Shown one piece after another: positions 1 through 11,790 of a DNA stretch of 64,000 nucleotides (within the stretch, counting starts at the first letter, position 1; each line of letters begins with the position of its first letter). This DNA comes from Muscardinus avellanarius (taxonomy: Eukaryota; Chordata; Mammalia; Rodentia; Gliridae). The DNA lies in contig OY726563.1 of NCBI GenBank assembly GCA_963383645.1, positions 32,097,575-32,161,574 of the forward strand, given 5' to 3'. Both the position numbers and the translations under genes were made by a program. The notes beneath the pieces were generated by a model. It saw only the letters and a program-made list of their open reading frames with translations. It had not been told where the DNA came from and did not search any database.

Positions 1-87
1 AAAATGATGAATAATGAATAATGGTGGACCTTCATAAATTTCTTCAGTGAGAGGGTTTAAATAAGTATATGAGTTTGACATTAAGAA

Positions 88-292
88 TCATAATAGTAGA
101 CACATCCCATTACTTTGGAGGCTAAGATAGGGAGATCATGGATTCCAAGCTGGCTTTAGTAACTTAGGCTTGCAGCAACTTAGTGATACCCTGCTTCAAA
201 ATAAAATGTTAAATAGAACTGGGGGTATAGCTCAGAGGTAGAATAAGCCAGGGTTTAGTCCCCAGCAACACACACACACAGAAAAACTTCAT
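88..292 (+). mobile_element. B1-ID dimeric SINE, degenerate
   Basis: The left 7SL-like part is eroded but recognisable (ACTTTGGAGGCTAAGATAGGGAG), and the right half has the ID signature GGGGTATAGCTCAGAGGTAGAA with a CCCAGCAACACACACA end. It is a non-autonomous element mobilised by L1 and has no coding capacity. The short CA run is its 3' tail. The copy is old, judging by the damaged left half. Confidence 0.75.
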
Positions 293-2415
293 AATGGTTA
301 AGTCAAATTAAATACAATAAAATGATTTCTTACAAGTGGTAAGTAGAATACCCAAAGCTATATTAAATTTTTTTTAAAAGAATTATAATTTTATTTTGTT
401 CTCAAATTAAGATTTTTATGCTGTGTGATTTAGAAGGTGATAGAAAAGACAGAAGACGATGATCCTAATTTGAGTTTTCTAGTTTAATAGTTAGCAAATC
501 AAACTCTATTAATCTATACAAAAAATTTTGGTTTTGCTTAGAAAACAAAAGCAGGTACATTTCTAAGTATCACGAAGGGGATTGTGAGTATAAAATCCTT
601 GTTATTTCTTCTATGAGTTGTGTGTAAGATAGCCAAGAAAAATCTGTTTTATTAATGACCATTAAATAAGACTTCCTCTAGGGAATAAAGATGACCCCTG
701 GAATGTACTTAGCAAGACAATAAATAAAGGTACAAGGATCAGAAATTCCCAGAATGAGGATATTTTGCACGTGGATAGTATATTAGTTTCCCCCAAAGTC
801 ATGAGATATGTATGTTCACCAGTAGGACAGATGCCTTAGGGAGATATCTTAAGGTGAGTAAAAGATTTCATTCCAAGTATAAAGAGATTTTATGCTTATT
901 TATTAGAAATACCATACAAAACTCAATTTATTATTTTTTATTTTGGTTAACAATAAGGTCTTTGTTCCTCTTCCGTCTTCCCCTTCCCGTGTTGCTTAGC
1001 ACCCATTATCAGTGATGTCAAAAGATGGCAGGAAGGAGAAAAAGAAGGATTAAAAGGATGCTGCAGAATAATTTATCAGAAGGAGACCTTCTTGAATGCA
1101 TTGCAATTTTGCTCTCAAGCAGGAATTTTAAACCTTCACAGAGTGAATCTCTGTCTCCTGGGAAAAGGAGATTTCCCTTCCTGGGTCAGTCAGAACTCCA
1201 GTCTGCCTCACACTATGACCATTCCTCATCATAACTGTGACTGTTATGCTTCTAGTTGAAAAGACACTGGATTTATGCTGTGCAGCACGCGCAAATGGGA
1301 CGCTGGACTGTAAAGTTTGATGGATCGGATTCACAGGAGGCCGTTGGAATGCCACTTGAGGCGTGAGGCTGGTGTTCCCCAGTCCCTGAAGCAAGCTGCA
1401 GTGCTAAAAATGGGCTGGGCCACATCAGGCAGGCTACACTTTTCAATCTCACTCAGTTCAGCTGTGGTGACACAGGCCAGGGGCATCTCAAGCTGTTTGG
1501 GGCTATGCACTAACCACGTGTGACAGACACCTTTGCCACGGGCTCCTGCTTCCCAGCAGTGGAATCTTAACTAGAAATGGTGGGAAAACCACCCTTCTAC
1601 TTGAGAGCAGACTGCAGAGGTGAGGCCTGACTTGTATTTTATATTATAATGAAAGGATGGTTACACGCCAGCAGGATATTAAAACCATAAATATTACAAA
1701 AGATGAGTTTGCAAACATTGTTTCCTCGGAGAAATCTTTTCTTAATGCCTCAGACTAGGTGAAGGACCTCTATTATACACTGCCCTGAATTCCTTTTCTG
1801 TGATATTCACTGTCATTGTCATGAATCAATCCATTATTTGAGGATTCATTTGTTTCTTATTGGTTCTCAAATATTTAATGTTAATTCTATAAATGTAGCG
1901 ACCCTTCTGTCTTCTCCCTAGCACTGAGAGCCATATGAGATTTCAGCCCTTCCCTTTCCCCCCTCTTCCCTTTTCTTTCCTTCTCTTCATGAATAATTTA
2001 ATCTAAAGGCATTAGGTGAGGCAAAAAGAGGAAAGTGCCCATGCTGGAAAGGGGAGAGTTGCAGAGGTCTGACCTGGATGTCAGACCTCCAGCAGGGTGA
2101 GGGAAGGCATCTAGGCCCTTGCACAATGAAAGGACACACTCATTTGACTTGTTTCCCATGCCAGGAAACTCTTGGCCTATTCAGCTACTTTGGGGAGTGG
2201 GGAAAGGGCCATCAATTTATTAATGCAATTAGAAAAAAAATATCTGTTAGATTGTGTGTGTGTGTTTTTCATTGTTTCCTTCACTTCTTGTGGCATGATA
2301 GAGACAGATCACTGATTAATGGCCAGTAGTATCTGTGCTAATGAAATTTTTGACTGGATATTTGGGAGACATCAAAGAATATGTGTGTGTACGTATGTGT
2401 ATGTTATAGTAGAAA
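293..2415. other. Unique non-coding stretch
   Basis: I see no exon, RNA gene or repeat that I can name. The first kilobase is AT-rich; about 1260-1560 is more GC-rich. The open frames present are under 90 codons, overlap each other on both strands and lack a recognisable domain, as expected by chance. Confidence 0.5.
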
Positions 2416-2419
2416 GATC

Positions 2420-2530
2420 CGTGCTTTCAAGCCTCAGTTTCCCCATTAATAACTTTGAGTCTGTAATAAATTAGCTAGTGGGACTACATGAAATAAGCTG
2501 TCCATGTTCATTCATTATGGACTCTTGGTA
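2420..2530 (+). repeat. MIR fragment
   Basis: The segment AAGCCTCAGTTTCCCCATTA followed by a region resembling the MIR 3' half gives a short, old tRNA-derived SINE remnant. The match is limited to the core, so the ends are approximate. Confidence 0.45.
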
Positions 2531-3310
2531 TAGATACCTGAAGAGAGAGGTGCATCATATTTATGCAGTCTGGTGAGTTCAATGGATTCCTTCAAAGGAT
2601 ATTTTAAAAATGCACCAAAATACGTAGGGCTAAAAAGAAAATTAAATATAAATATATTGAAAATAATCAAATATTCATAAGCATGTTTTTGATACAGAAA
2701 ATTATGTTTTTATTGATAAATTTAATAAGAAATAGTGGCAGATGTAATAACTACCATAATTTCAAAGCAAAGATGAGTATAAATTATACATCAAGCTATA
2801 TGAGCATCTATAATGTGATTGAAACATGCCTATGACATTCATTGGTAACAAAGACACAGGTACTACTAATAAAACTATTGTTAATTTATGAAACCTATAA
2901 ACAAAAGAAAATGCTAAAAATAAGAAGTTAAAACATAAAGGCCAATCTTTTCCCATCTATGTTCACAGACCTGTGAATTCTTTCCTTCAAATTTCATCAG
3001 TGGAGCCCAATTTAAACCCTGCTCTATGATAACATTACCTTAGACAAATCATTCTCTTCTTCCTACCCTCTTTAAAAGTAAGGAAATAGAGTCTCTTACG
3101 TTGGTTAGGTGAAACTTTCTGCACTCCGACTGCCATGACAGGCCTGTCTTCAGCCTGGGACTAGTGCCTATACCCACCTGCATCCTCCTCTGTTATACAG
3201 TTGATGTGTTAGGGCATGTATGTGTTAGGGAAGCCTGTATGTGCTTAGATGTGAAGAGACCTTTGAAATGTCAAAAACATGTTTGCATATGGAGGATACA
3301 AGCACGTGCA
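2531..3310. other. Unique non-coding stretch
   Basis: AT-rich up to about 2960, then mixed composition. No gene or repeat family is recognised before the GT microsatellite. Confidence 0.45.

Positions 3311-3354
<44 letters not shown>
3311..3354. repeat. (GT)n microsatellite
   Basis: An almost uninterrupted GT run of about 44 bases preceded by GT-rich degenerate sequence. Unlike several other GT tracts in this window, it does not abut a SINE. Confidence 0.95.
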
Positions 3355-3355
<1 letters not shown>

Positions 3356-5280
3356 ACCTAGACTCCCCTGCAATATATCATTTCCATCCCTGACCCTGTC
3401 AGGTGGGCTTGCTTCTGAGGAAACTTAACAGAGCCTTAGCCACTTGTGATAAAATGCTCTCCCTTGCCTCCAGCAAGCTATTTGTTCCCTGAACTTTTAT
3501 AAACGCCCCCCTCCCCCCACAGTCAAGGCATCTGTTTCTTCATGTGAATCTTCCCATCTCCAATCTTCCTAGCCTGGAAAAAGAGTTTCAGTGTGCAGGT
3601 AGGATAAGAGAGAAGCAGGTCCTATGAGAGCTAGCCTGGAAAAGAAAGGCTTATAACAGGTTCTCCAAAACAGGTAGATAGAAATGTGGGGTTGGGTAGG
3701 GAGGAGACACACCTTTTTCATTCCTGACCGCCCCTGGAGGTTTGAGGGGAAAGGAAAGCTGCAGAACTCAGAAAGGAATAGAGGTGCGATCCTGCTTCTA
3801 CTCAGGCTGCAGAAACAAATGAGGTTGAGAAATGAGGAATGCAGGAAGACAATAAAAGCTATTTTGACATAGGGACAAAATAAGCAGCACAAGTTAGAAT
3901 AAAATGTTTTCTTGCTTTTATAATTGAAAAGAATAAACAATTGGTATGGCTTTTTCTGCTTGGAAGCTAGCCTTTTGTGTCAGCTCAGAAGTAATCATTA
4001 AGAAACAACATGAATCTTGGAAGTTTGTGGTTGCTGTTGCTGCTCTGGCCCTTGTCTATCTACTTGCTGGGTCCTTTACAAACTCCCCGAAGCCTCTTTT
4101 GGGGGTGAAGTGTGGAGGAAACTAGGTCGCTTGGAGGCGAAAACAAAGAAAGGCGAGAAGAATAGATGTAGTTCTGTGCAGGCTTTTGAGGCGAGCTGGA
4201 AATCACCAATGAGATGCCTGCGCAAGGACTCCCTGAGGCGGCTCCTTGATGTATCACATTAACAGTGGAAATTGTCCACTGAGAGAGCAGAGAGAGAGAG
4301 AGCTGTTTGCAGGTAGAGAAGGAAAAAGATGGTGTGTTAGACAGCTACCACGCCTGTCTGAAGAAAGGATTTCCCCTCTAAGGCACCAAGCTCTAGGAGC
4401 AGTCTGAGGCCCCTGCTTAGAAAAGGGCAGAAGGATGAGAGAATGATTAATTAAAAACTCAGGTCGGCCTGGAAAAAAATCAAATGAGTAATAATGAACC
4501 CCATGGGCCTTCTTGGCAGAAAGAGAATTACACTGACTATTTAGAACTAGCATTCAGGCCCTTATCAGGATAGTTTTCTTCATAGTCTTGTAATCATGCT
4601 TGACTTTGGCTAAATTTTTACACCTGATTTTTGCTATATACTACAGTCAAGTCTCATGCCTTCGGGAATGTCATTGTATTTATCTGTGAGAAAAATCTTA
4701 CCTAATAATCAGTTAGAGTTCTGCTTGATTCAAGGACACATTTATACAGCAGGAGTGTGGGCCTTCTGTGATGGAAGGAGGGGGAGATTCTATACCCCTG
4801 ACACTAGAATCTGGCCTCTACTTCTGTCTCTATAATAATGTCCTTTTTTGTAGATAAGAGTCCTGTATCCTTGCTGTAGAGCCTCAAGTATATAAAGAAA
4901 TGGAAAGAGGAGAAAATAATAGCTTATAATTTTACTACCCAGAGATGCCCATGGTGAACAGCTTATCATCTTTGATTCCTCTCTTTACCAGGCTCAGTTT
5001 CATCTATGAAATTATTCCTTAAAACTGATTTCCATAGTAGCTATTTATTAAAAGGGAGAGAAGCTGATGGAGGCCAAGCCCTGAGCTTTCATTGCTCCCT
5101 ATTTAATGGAACTTGCCATATTGTCTTGATCACTTGTCTATCCTACATTATTGGATGGTAAGCAACTGCTGGCCTCAGCAGTTAGTCTCCTCCTGCTACC
5201 TTCTTGCCATCTTTTATGGCAAACTCTTATTGGTTCCCTAATTTGAGTAACCAGTACTACTTTCCATGCTGCTTCTCTTC
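3355..5280. other. Unique non-coding stretch
   Basis: No gene or named repeat is seen. A C-rich patch lies near 3505-3523 and a short GA-rich patch near 4280-4302. The open frames here (up to 123 codons, antisense at 3569-3940) resemble no protein that I know and are within chance expectation. Confidence 0.45.
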
Positions 5281-5336
5281 TTCCTCCTCCTCCTCCTCCT
5301 CCTCCTCCTCCTCCTCCTCCTCCTCCTCCTCCTTCT
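5281..5336. repeat. (TCC)n microsatellite
   Basis: About eighteen tandem TCC units with little interruption form a pure polypyrimidine tract. It sits next to the A-rich end of the antisense SINE that follows. Confidence 0.95.
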
Positions 5337-5344
5337 CATCCTTT

Positions 5345-5521
5345 TTTCTGTACTAGAAATTGATCCCAGGGAATTCTATCTCTGAGCTCCACCAGCAGTC
5401 ATATTTTATTTTTTATTTTGAAATAGAATATCACTAAGTTGCTGAGGCTGGTATCAAACATGCAATCCTTTTGTCTCAGCCTCCCAAGTAGTGAGATTAC
5501 AAGCATGAGCCACAGCACCCT
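5345..5521 (-). mobile_element. B1-ID dimeric SINE
   Basis: Read in antisense: the ID half (TACTAGAAATTGATCCCAGG...GAGCTCCACC), an A-rich linker seen as TTTTATTTTTTATTTTGAAA, then the B1 half with CTCAGCCTCCCAAGTAGTG. Moderately diverged from other copies here. Confidence 0.8.
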
Positions 5522-5639
5522 TTTTCCATGATTATTCTTCTAACAAATATATTTTAACTCCTATTTCAGGTCAGGCTCAAGTCTAGGTACTTTAGCCTAT
5601 AATACTTCACTTAATTCTATTCATTTTTATATTCTTAGG

Positions 5640-5825
5640 CCTGGACCAGTGCCTAGAATACAATAGGTTTAGGATGTAATGTAAACACTGAAGTAGACAG
5701 GGATGTTTTTCTGTCTGGTTGTCCAAACTTGGGTCAGTCATTTAACATCTCAATATTCTAACTCATAAAATGAGTAAAATACAATTTCAATAGAGGCCTG
5801 TGAAATATGTAAAACTGGAAAAGGA
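5640..5825 (+). repeat. MIR fragments
   Basis: A MIR 3'-end-like segment (CAGTGCCTAGAATACAATAGG) is followed by a second piece with the core TTGGGTCAGTCATTTAACATC and an ATAAAATGAG motif. These look like two remnants or one rearranged copy. Confidence 0.45.
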
Positions 5826-6254
5826 AAATGAACCATGATGTGACCTTCTGGCCCCAGGTCCTTCATTCTCTCCCTTCAAACCTGGTCTCAGAAGTCCTAA
5901 TATGAGTCATTGCATTTTCTGAGTTTAAGTTGGCCTCATTGCTCTTTTGGAAAATTTGCATTTTAAGTCCAATTTCTAATGATTTAAGTTATATTTTTCA
6001 TAATTCCAGAGGGTTCATGGTTACCCCCTGAAGCCCATCCGTAAACACTGTGCTACTACTGTGCTACCCATTAAGGATACTTTATGGCTCCATAAATATT
6101 GATTGAGAGATCACAAAGACAGTAGATAAGAGACTTGTTAGGTTGGTTGCATTTTAACTGGAAGCAAGTCAGTACACAATTTTAGTAATTGAGGCATGAC
6201 GTAATAATACAAATGGAAGTTGGTATTACTGTAAAGGAAAAGCAGATTCCAGAG
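5826..6254. other. Unique non-coding stretch
   Basis: No gene or repeat recognised. Confidence 0.4.
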
Positions 6255-6415
6255 ACTTATTTTAAAATATATTTTCATTGGCGCATTACAGTTATACATT
6301 ATAATGAGGTCCAGGATGATACAAACATGTATGCACACAGCACCTGGTAATCCAGAGACACTAAATGGTGACAACTGTATATTGGGGGGCCCAACCTCAT
6401 ATGGGGGGAGGGAAA
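6255..6415 (-). mobile_element. L1 3' end, antisense
   Basis: It begins on the plus strand with TTTTAAAATATATTTTCATTGG and GCGCATTACAGTTATACATT. These are the complement of the L1 3' terminus that recurs at 23445, 45607 and 55205, and in sense at 29223. Diverged and 5'-truncated; no clear target duplication found. Confidence 0.55.
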
Positions 6416-7384
6416 TAATGAACAATTCATAGAGGCTCCTGAGCAACTAAGAAGCCAAGGTAATGACACTTCCTTTAAGAACCATCAGGTAGCAGAGAGG
6501 GGAGCTGCCTCCATGGGAACCAGAGGACATTTGACTTTAGTCACAGTGAATTTGGTATGGTTGGGAAGCAGTAAGGGTGGAGGGATGTCCACTAGGCAGT
6601 TGGAGGTACACAATTGGAACCTAAAAGAGAACTATTTCTCTTAGCACCAACATCATACTTCTATGATAATTAGGAAACAAAATTGGGACCAGAGCTTTGA
6701 TCTGGGGATCTTTATCTTGGATGTAAGATTGGGAGAATTAGGAAGGTATATAAATTGCCAGAGGGAAACAATGTGGAGAAAGAAAGGTAGAGCACCAAGT
6801 ACTGGATCTTGAAATAAGCCCACATTTAGGGACAATGGGGAGGAGTGAGCTGAGTGAAGGAGCTACGAGAAGTGGCTAGGGAGATAGAATGAGAGAAGAT
6901 ACAATGTCACCCATGGGGACATCTCGGCAGAAAATGGACAGCCCAGCCAGGCAGAGAATGAGGACACAGACGCCTCTCAGAAGACATAGACAGATGGAGA
7001 CCAAGAGGGAGGCACCTCTTCCGGCTGATAGCCAGACAGCGTTGGGTAAGACACTTGCTGAGCTCCGGCCCAGGAGAGGGAGAAGGGGCAGCACAGGGAA
7101 TTTGGAGTTTGTCTGAGCTTCAATCTGGATGACTGAGAAAATCACTGAAGTGTCTGACAGCCTATTAAAGATCAGACTATGTTTTCCACATCAGACAGAT
7201 GGGAGCCCCAGATAGATTTAAGTCTGGTTTCTAGAAATTTAAAAAAAATTACAATTTTGTACACTTGAGTTTTTGACTATAAAATTCCCAGGGTCCAAAC
7301 CATAATAGTCTGAATGTACAAAGGCATTTTATCAGTTTTTCTCTTGACTGGTATATCAGTAAAGAACTTTGAAGTCTTTAAAGC
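6416..7384. other. Unique non-coding stretch
   Basis: Slightly GA-rich around 6840-7110. Overlapping open frames at 6876-7145 (minus) and 6889-7116 (plus) are mirror images of each other and show no domain. Nothing else recognised. Confidence 0.4.
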
Positions 7385-7565
7385 TCTTCCTCCTTCATTA
7401 CCTTATTCAGTTGTCCTCATGAGGCAAGTAAGGAAGGCACTATGGTTCCCACTTTACAGATAAAGAAACTGAGGCTCAGAAAGATAAGGAAATATTTCCA
7501 AAGTGACAGGATTTGTAGATGTCCACTCAAGAACCACAACCCAGGACTTTGGACTCCCAATTCAT
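7385..7565 (-). repeat. MIR, antisense
   Basis: The plus strand carries the complement of the MIR core: CCACTTTACAGATAAAGAAA, then CTGAGGCTCAGAAAGATAAGG, with a preceding region like the MIR 3' half. One of the better-preserved MIR copies in the window. Confidence 0.75.
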
Positions 7566-7837
7566 TTTTTCTTCTAGACAAGAATTTCTTCTGAGGACAG
7601 ATTCAGAAGTTCTGACCATCCCCTGAAGAGTTTATTTTGCTTTTTAACCTTCCAGATGACATAACCCAAGTTATAGAATCTAATGGCTCTTTGGGTTAAT
7701 GCATTACCAGATCTGCTTATTGATTATAATAAATTAGAAATGTACATGTGCACATGTATGTATACAGTGGGGAAGGGACAATTCAAAGACCATTTTGAAA
7801 CATGGACCTTTTGGCAGTTCTTAAAATGCAGGTTACT

Positions 7838-7990
7838 ATAATGGTCCAAAGCATTGTCTCACTGTGTACTTTCCTGCGAGTTCTCTCCCTTTCCATTTCC
7901 TCAGTAAAATGAGGGTGGCAATGTTTATTCTGTAGAGAAGCTAAAATAATGATTTGTCATATTTTGTATAATGTCATATGTGTAAAGCAC
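7838..7990 (+). repeat. MIR fragment
   Basis: TTTCCTCAGTAAAATGAGGG followed downstream by GTGTAAAGCACATGACTC follows the order of the MIR core and 3' half. Confidence 0.45.
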
Positions 7991-8705
7991 ATGACTCTTG
8001 GATCTTTCAATTGTAAGTGGGTAACACATGATGAGCACTGTCACCAAACGGTACCCAGGTAGAGACTGCCCCAAAATCATCGCTCTATTTCCAGGTTCCA
8101 GGTAATGTCAGGGATATATGAACTAGTTGGTTGCAATTTACTGTGGCCTGTGGCTTAGCTTATGACCCTTTCTGTAGCCATAAGGAAAAGTCAGTCAAGG
8201 CAAAACAGGGAGATGAGGGTACAAAAGTGGGGCCTGGGGAATTTGTCCCAGTATGATGTAATGGTGAGATTGCCTCACAAAAGGTTTGTTCTTGAAAAAT
8301 CTGTTACTGTCTCTGAAGAGAGAAAGTAATCAGGGCTGGGAACACTAGTCCAGCAGCCTAACAGTTTCCAAGTAGTGGTTATGATTCTTCTCATACAGTA
8401 GACCTGCAGGGGTAGAGAGCACAGGGAGATCCTGAAAGAGTTAAAGAAGGAACCTGGATGCTGACAGCAAGGTCCATGGGCAAAGCCCCTCCCCCAAGCC
8501 CTGGAAACATCCAACAGACTCCAGAGGCTCTCTAGGAACTGCAGGTGTTCAGAGAAGGAGCTGGAAGGAAGATATGTGTGGGAGGAGGGATGATCAGATG
8601 GAGGAGTATCAGAGGCTGGGAGAAGTGATAGCATTTCCATGAGTTATGAATAAAATACAGCAGATTTTCTTGCATGACCCAATATTTGATCTGGGAGGCA
8701 GTATT
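7991..8705. other. Unique non-coding stretch
   Basis: No gene recognised. An antisense open frame of 121 codons at 8275-8640 has no recognisable domain and is probably chance. Confidence 0.4.
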
Positions 8706-9122
8706 TTTCTGTGGTACTAAAGATTGAATCCAGGGGTTCTTTTTTAATACAAATTTTTATTGAAAATAAATGGTATACATATAAACTGTACTTGGTGCCC
8801 TCTCCCCCCTGCCCCTGTTTCCCCTCCCCCTCCCACCAATGATTGTCCATACCATATTCATACTTTTACACATATTTGGATGTAAACCCTCATTAATCAA
8901 GTTCAGCCTTCCTCCTCTCCTATCTTTCCATTCAAACTTTGCTGAGATTTCCCCTCCATTATCTGAACCCAGGGGGTTCTCTACCTTGGAGTTACATCCC
9001 CAGACCCCCTTTAAAAATTTGAAACAGAGTCTCACTAAGTTCCTGAGGCTGATCTGAACTTGAGATCTTCTTTCTCAGCCTCCCAAGTAATGGGATTTCA
9101 GGAGTGTGCTGCCGCACCTGGC
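8706..9122 (-). mobile_element. B1-ID SINE split by an L1 insertion
   Basis: The antisense ID half (GGTACTAAAGATTGAATCCAG) stops at 8740, and the rest of the same SINE resumes at about 8970 (TTCTCTACCTTGGAGTTACATC, then GAAACAGAGTCTCACTAAGTT and CTCAGCCTCCCAAGTAATGG). Removing 8741-8964 and one duplicate restores a continuous SINE, so it predates the L1 insertion inside it. Confidence 0.85.
8741..8964 (-). mobile_element. L1 3' UTR, antisense, nested in SINE
   Basis: It begins with a T run (complement of the A tail) and contains the complement of GGGGAAATCTCAGCAAAG, which also occurs in the 3' part of the L1 at 11791-12193 (GAGGAAATCTCAGCAAAG). The flanks GAATCCAGGGGTTCT (8726-8740) and GAACCCAGGGGGTTCT (8965-8980) are the target duplication. 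Strongly 5'-truncated, about 224 bases. Confidence 0.8.
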
Positions 9123-10086
9123 TTAGGAGGCAGTCTTTAAAAGAAGGGCTTGGAAAGATGTTTGAGGAAAGCAAAGGATACTTTCCAAGGAGATATACAC
9201 AGAAATAGTTTGTGAACTTCTGTCAAATCATCCCTCTTATATCCTGGCCATATCATAGCAGGAACTCACTAAATAATTGTTGATTGAACCACTAAATTAT
9301 GCACACTCCTTACACTGGCCCTCGGCAGATAAAACTTCACTTTGGTTTACAGGTGGAATGAAAGGCTGGGCAGACCTGCCAATCTTGCTCAAGTTAAATG
9401 AGACCATGCCCTAAGGAAAAAATAAGTGTCTTAGAAAAATATAAATCATTGCTTTGACATTTATGTTGCAACTCTGAGTGAATTAAGTCTCCCAGCAATC
9501 ATAATCTCCATTAGGGGCTGAAACCAGGAGAGCTAACTCCCCTGGATATTAAGTATTTTTCTGGGTTTTGGTGAGATGAAGCTGAGAGGATGGTAGTGCC
9601 TTGCTTTTGTCAAAATTCCCTTTTCAGAATGACTAAGCTTTTAAAATCACATGTGTTATTGTCAATTTATACCTGTGCTTCTTTTGAAAGTGTGCATATT
9701 TTCAGCATCTTTTGTGTCTACTACTAAGTGGTTTCTAACATCAGAGAGTAGGTTGGAGAGGTTTCTGTGAGAACAGGGAGCTTCTAAAGTCTTGGAAAAT
9801 AGGTTACTACTGTCTCCTGTACTCTAATTAAAATGAGGCCTGGTTAGCACCCCTGTGACATTTTCTAGTCCCTATCATCCCTGAGTACTACTGTACATGG
9901 ATTTTTCTATCACCATCTTTGGTTGGAGAAGATAGTTCATCTGCCTTTGAACTGGGCAAGAATAGCCAAGTAGGAACTCATTAGGGGCCGAGTTCTCTAG
10001 ACCAGCCACAGAACTCCTGGGTGCCCTTGGGAGAGCATGGCACCTTGTCCTATGATTTGCTCAATCCTATTTACTTTTCACAAGCC

Positions 10087-10088
<2 letters not shown>
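9123..10088. other. Unique non-coding stretch with a MIR tail
   Basis: GCAGGAACTCACTAAATAATTG near 9260-9283 resembles a MIR 3' end. The remainder shows no gene or repeat that I recognise. Confidence 0.4.

Positions 10089-10122
<34 letters not shown>
10089..10122. repeat. (GT)n microsatellite
   Basis: Uninterrupted GT run of about 34 bases. Open reading frames crossing it encode poly-Val/Cys strings and are artefacts. Confidence 0.95.
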
Positions 10123-10124
<2 letters not shown>

Positions 10125-10267
10125 TTTCTTTCTTCTCAGCTTCTGGCCTGCCCTATTCTTCATTAGAACTTCATTTATTTCTTACTTTGTGGAGTCTACA
10201 GTCTACACCAATTATTATCAAAGCTGTATATGCACCAGAATTTCCCCAGAAACTACAAATATAGATA

Positions 10268-10490
10268 ATAATAAGTCATGCTTATTGCATGCTGAACATT
10301 GCTCTATGAAGTTTATGTAGATAAATTTATTATCACAACAATCTTGTAAGGCAGTAGTATAATCATTATCTCCACTTTAAAGATTAGAAAACAGAGGTTC
10401 AGAGTTCTACAGTCACCAAATTATCATAGCTTTCTGGCTATGATGGAATCAAGATTCAAACATAGAGCACAACTCTAGAGACTATGTTCC
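10268..10490 (-). repeat. MIR, antisense
   Basis: Near full-length complement of MIR: CACAACAATCTTGTAAGGCAG, TCCACTTTAAAGATTAGAAA, ACAGAGGTTCAGAG, then a degraded 5' part ending near AAACATAGAGCACAACTC. Confidence 0.7.
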
Positions 10491-10899
10491 TAACTGATCC
10501 TATACTCTCAAGAATCTACTTTTCAAAGTCCCAACATAGGTCTCTCAAATTGGGATGTCTTTTTCTCTAAGCTCTACAAGAGATTTTACTGTGAATCAAA
10601 AGATGAAGACCATCCCAAATGATTAGAATTGGCAAGGCTGAACTATATGCAATTTTCCAGGGAATAAATAAAGTTTCACACCCCCACCTTCTTCTGTAAG
10701 AAGAAAGGTAGAAAGTATAGGAACCCCTGGTTCATTTGTTCATTTATTCACTCAGCAATGTTAATGGAAGCCTTCTGAGTGCCAAGAAAATAATCCAGAG
10801 TAGAGGGATTAATGATGTGGTTGGATGGACTGAGGATGAACAAGAGACTTTAGGTAGGGAGGCTTGGACAGATCTCCCCGGTAAAGTGAGCAGAGATGT
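10491..10899. other. Unique non-coding stretch
   Basis: No gene recognised. The distal part may already belong to the antisense L2 that follows. Confidence 0.35.
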
Positions 10900-11434
10900 G
10901 AATGAAGTCAAGAAGGGAGAAATTTAGATATCAGGGGAAGCTTGCAGAGAAAATGGCATGTGTAAAGGCCCTGAGATGAGAGCAGCTTGGCAGGTTGTAG
11001 GGCCATCAAGAAAGCCAGAGCATCTGAAGCCCAATAGAGATGAGAAGTCGGTGGAAGAGGAGGTTCTAGAGGAAACCAGGGCAGGTTCATGCCGGGCTTC
11101 ACAGATATAAGTATAGATTTATATTTTATTGTTTGTGATATGGGACAACTTGAGGTTATAAGTACAGGCTTGCCTTTTCAAAAGGAGCAATTTAGAAAAT
11201 ACCAGTAGAACAAGGGTTGGGGCTACAACAATAATCCAGGTGAGAGGTGATAGAGACTTGGACCAGGGTAATATCATGGAGATAGGAAGAAGTGGTTGAG
11301 TACTGGATATTTTTTTATTTCCTGGTGTGTTATATATAAAGCTATAAGATAAGATAAGAGAGAGCTATAGAGTCACCTATGCAAGATATACAGCTAGAGT
11401 AGATAGGAGGCTCAAGGAGTGTTCTAGGGCATTT
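10900..11434 (-). repeat. L2 3' region, antisense
   Basis: The order GGCATGTGTAAAGGCCCTGAG, GAGCAGCTTGGCAGGTTG, CAATAATCCAGGTGAGAGGTG, GACTTGGACCAGGGTAATATC follows the complement of the mammalian L2 3' region. The twin-primed L1 at 11447 is inserted at or near its edge. Boundaries are approximate. Confidence 0.65.
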
Positions 11435-11446
11435 CAAAACTTAGAA

Positions 11447-11790
11447 GAGTGCTTATTAATTTCAGTTGCCCATTTCTTGATTGGGTTTTTTGTTTTGCTA
11501 GTGTAGAGTCTTTTGAACTCTTTGTATATTCTGGGTATTAGCCCCCTATCAGAGTGGTGGCTGGTAAAGATCTTCTCCCATTCTGTAGGCTTCCTCTTTA
11601 CATTCTTGATGGTTTCCTTTGATGAGAAGAAACTTTTTCGTTTGAAGAGATCCCACTTATTAATTCTTGCTTTAATTTCCTGCACGTTGGAAGTCTTATT
11701 GAGAAAGTTACTCCCTGTGCCTATATATTAAAGTGTAGATCCTGTGCCTTTCTCTAATAACGTCACAGTCTCTGGTCTAATTTCTAAGTG
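11447..11790 (-). pseudogene. L1 ORF2 C-terminal fragment (inverted)
   Basis: The minus-strand translation of this interval matches the C-terminal region of L1 ORF2p. Diagnostic stretches are INKWDLFKRKSF, PTEWEKIFTSH, GLIPRIYKEFKRLY and NPIKKWATEINKH; human L1 has IDKWDLIKLKSF, PTTWEKIFATY, GLISRIYNELKQIY and NPIKKWAKDMNRH at equivalent places. The fragment lacks endonuclease and reverse-transcriptase domains. A stop codon lies upstream (around 11729), so it is non-functional. It is the inverted arm of the twin-primed L1. Confidence 0.85.

Noticed and set aside
220..262. tRNA gene, suggested by TAGCTCAGAGGTAGAA-type A boxes here and at many SINEs
   Set aside because: These are the tRNA-derived halves of SINEs; no cloverleaf with acceptor and anticodon stems can be made.
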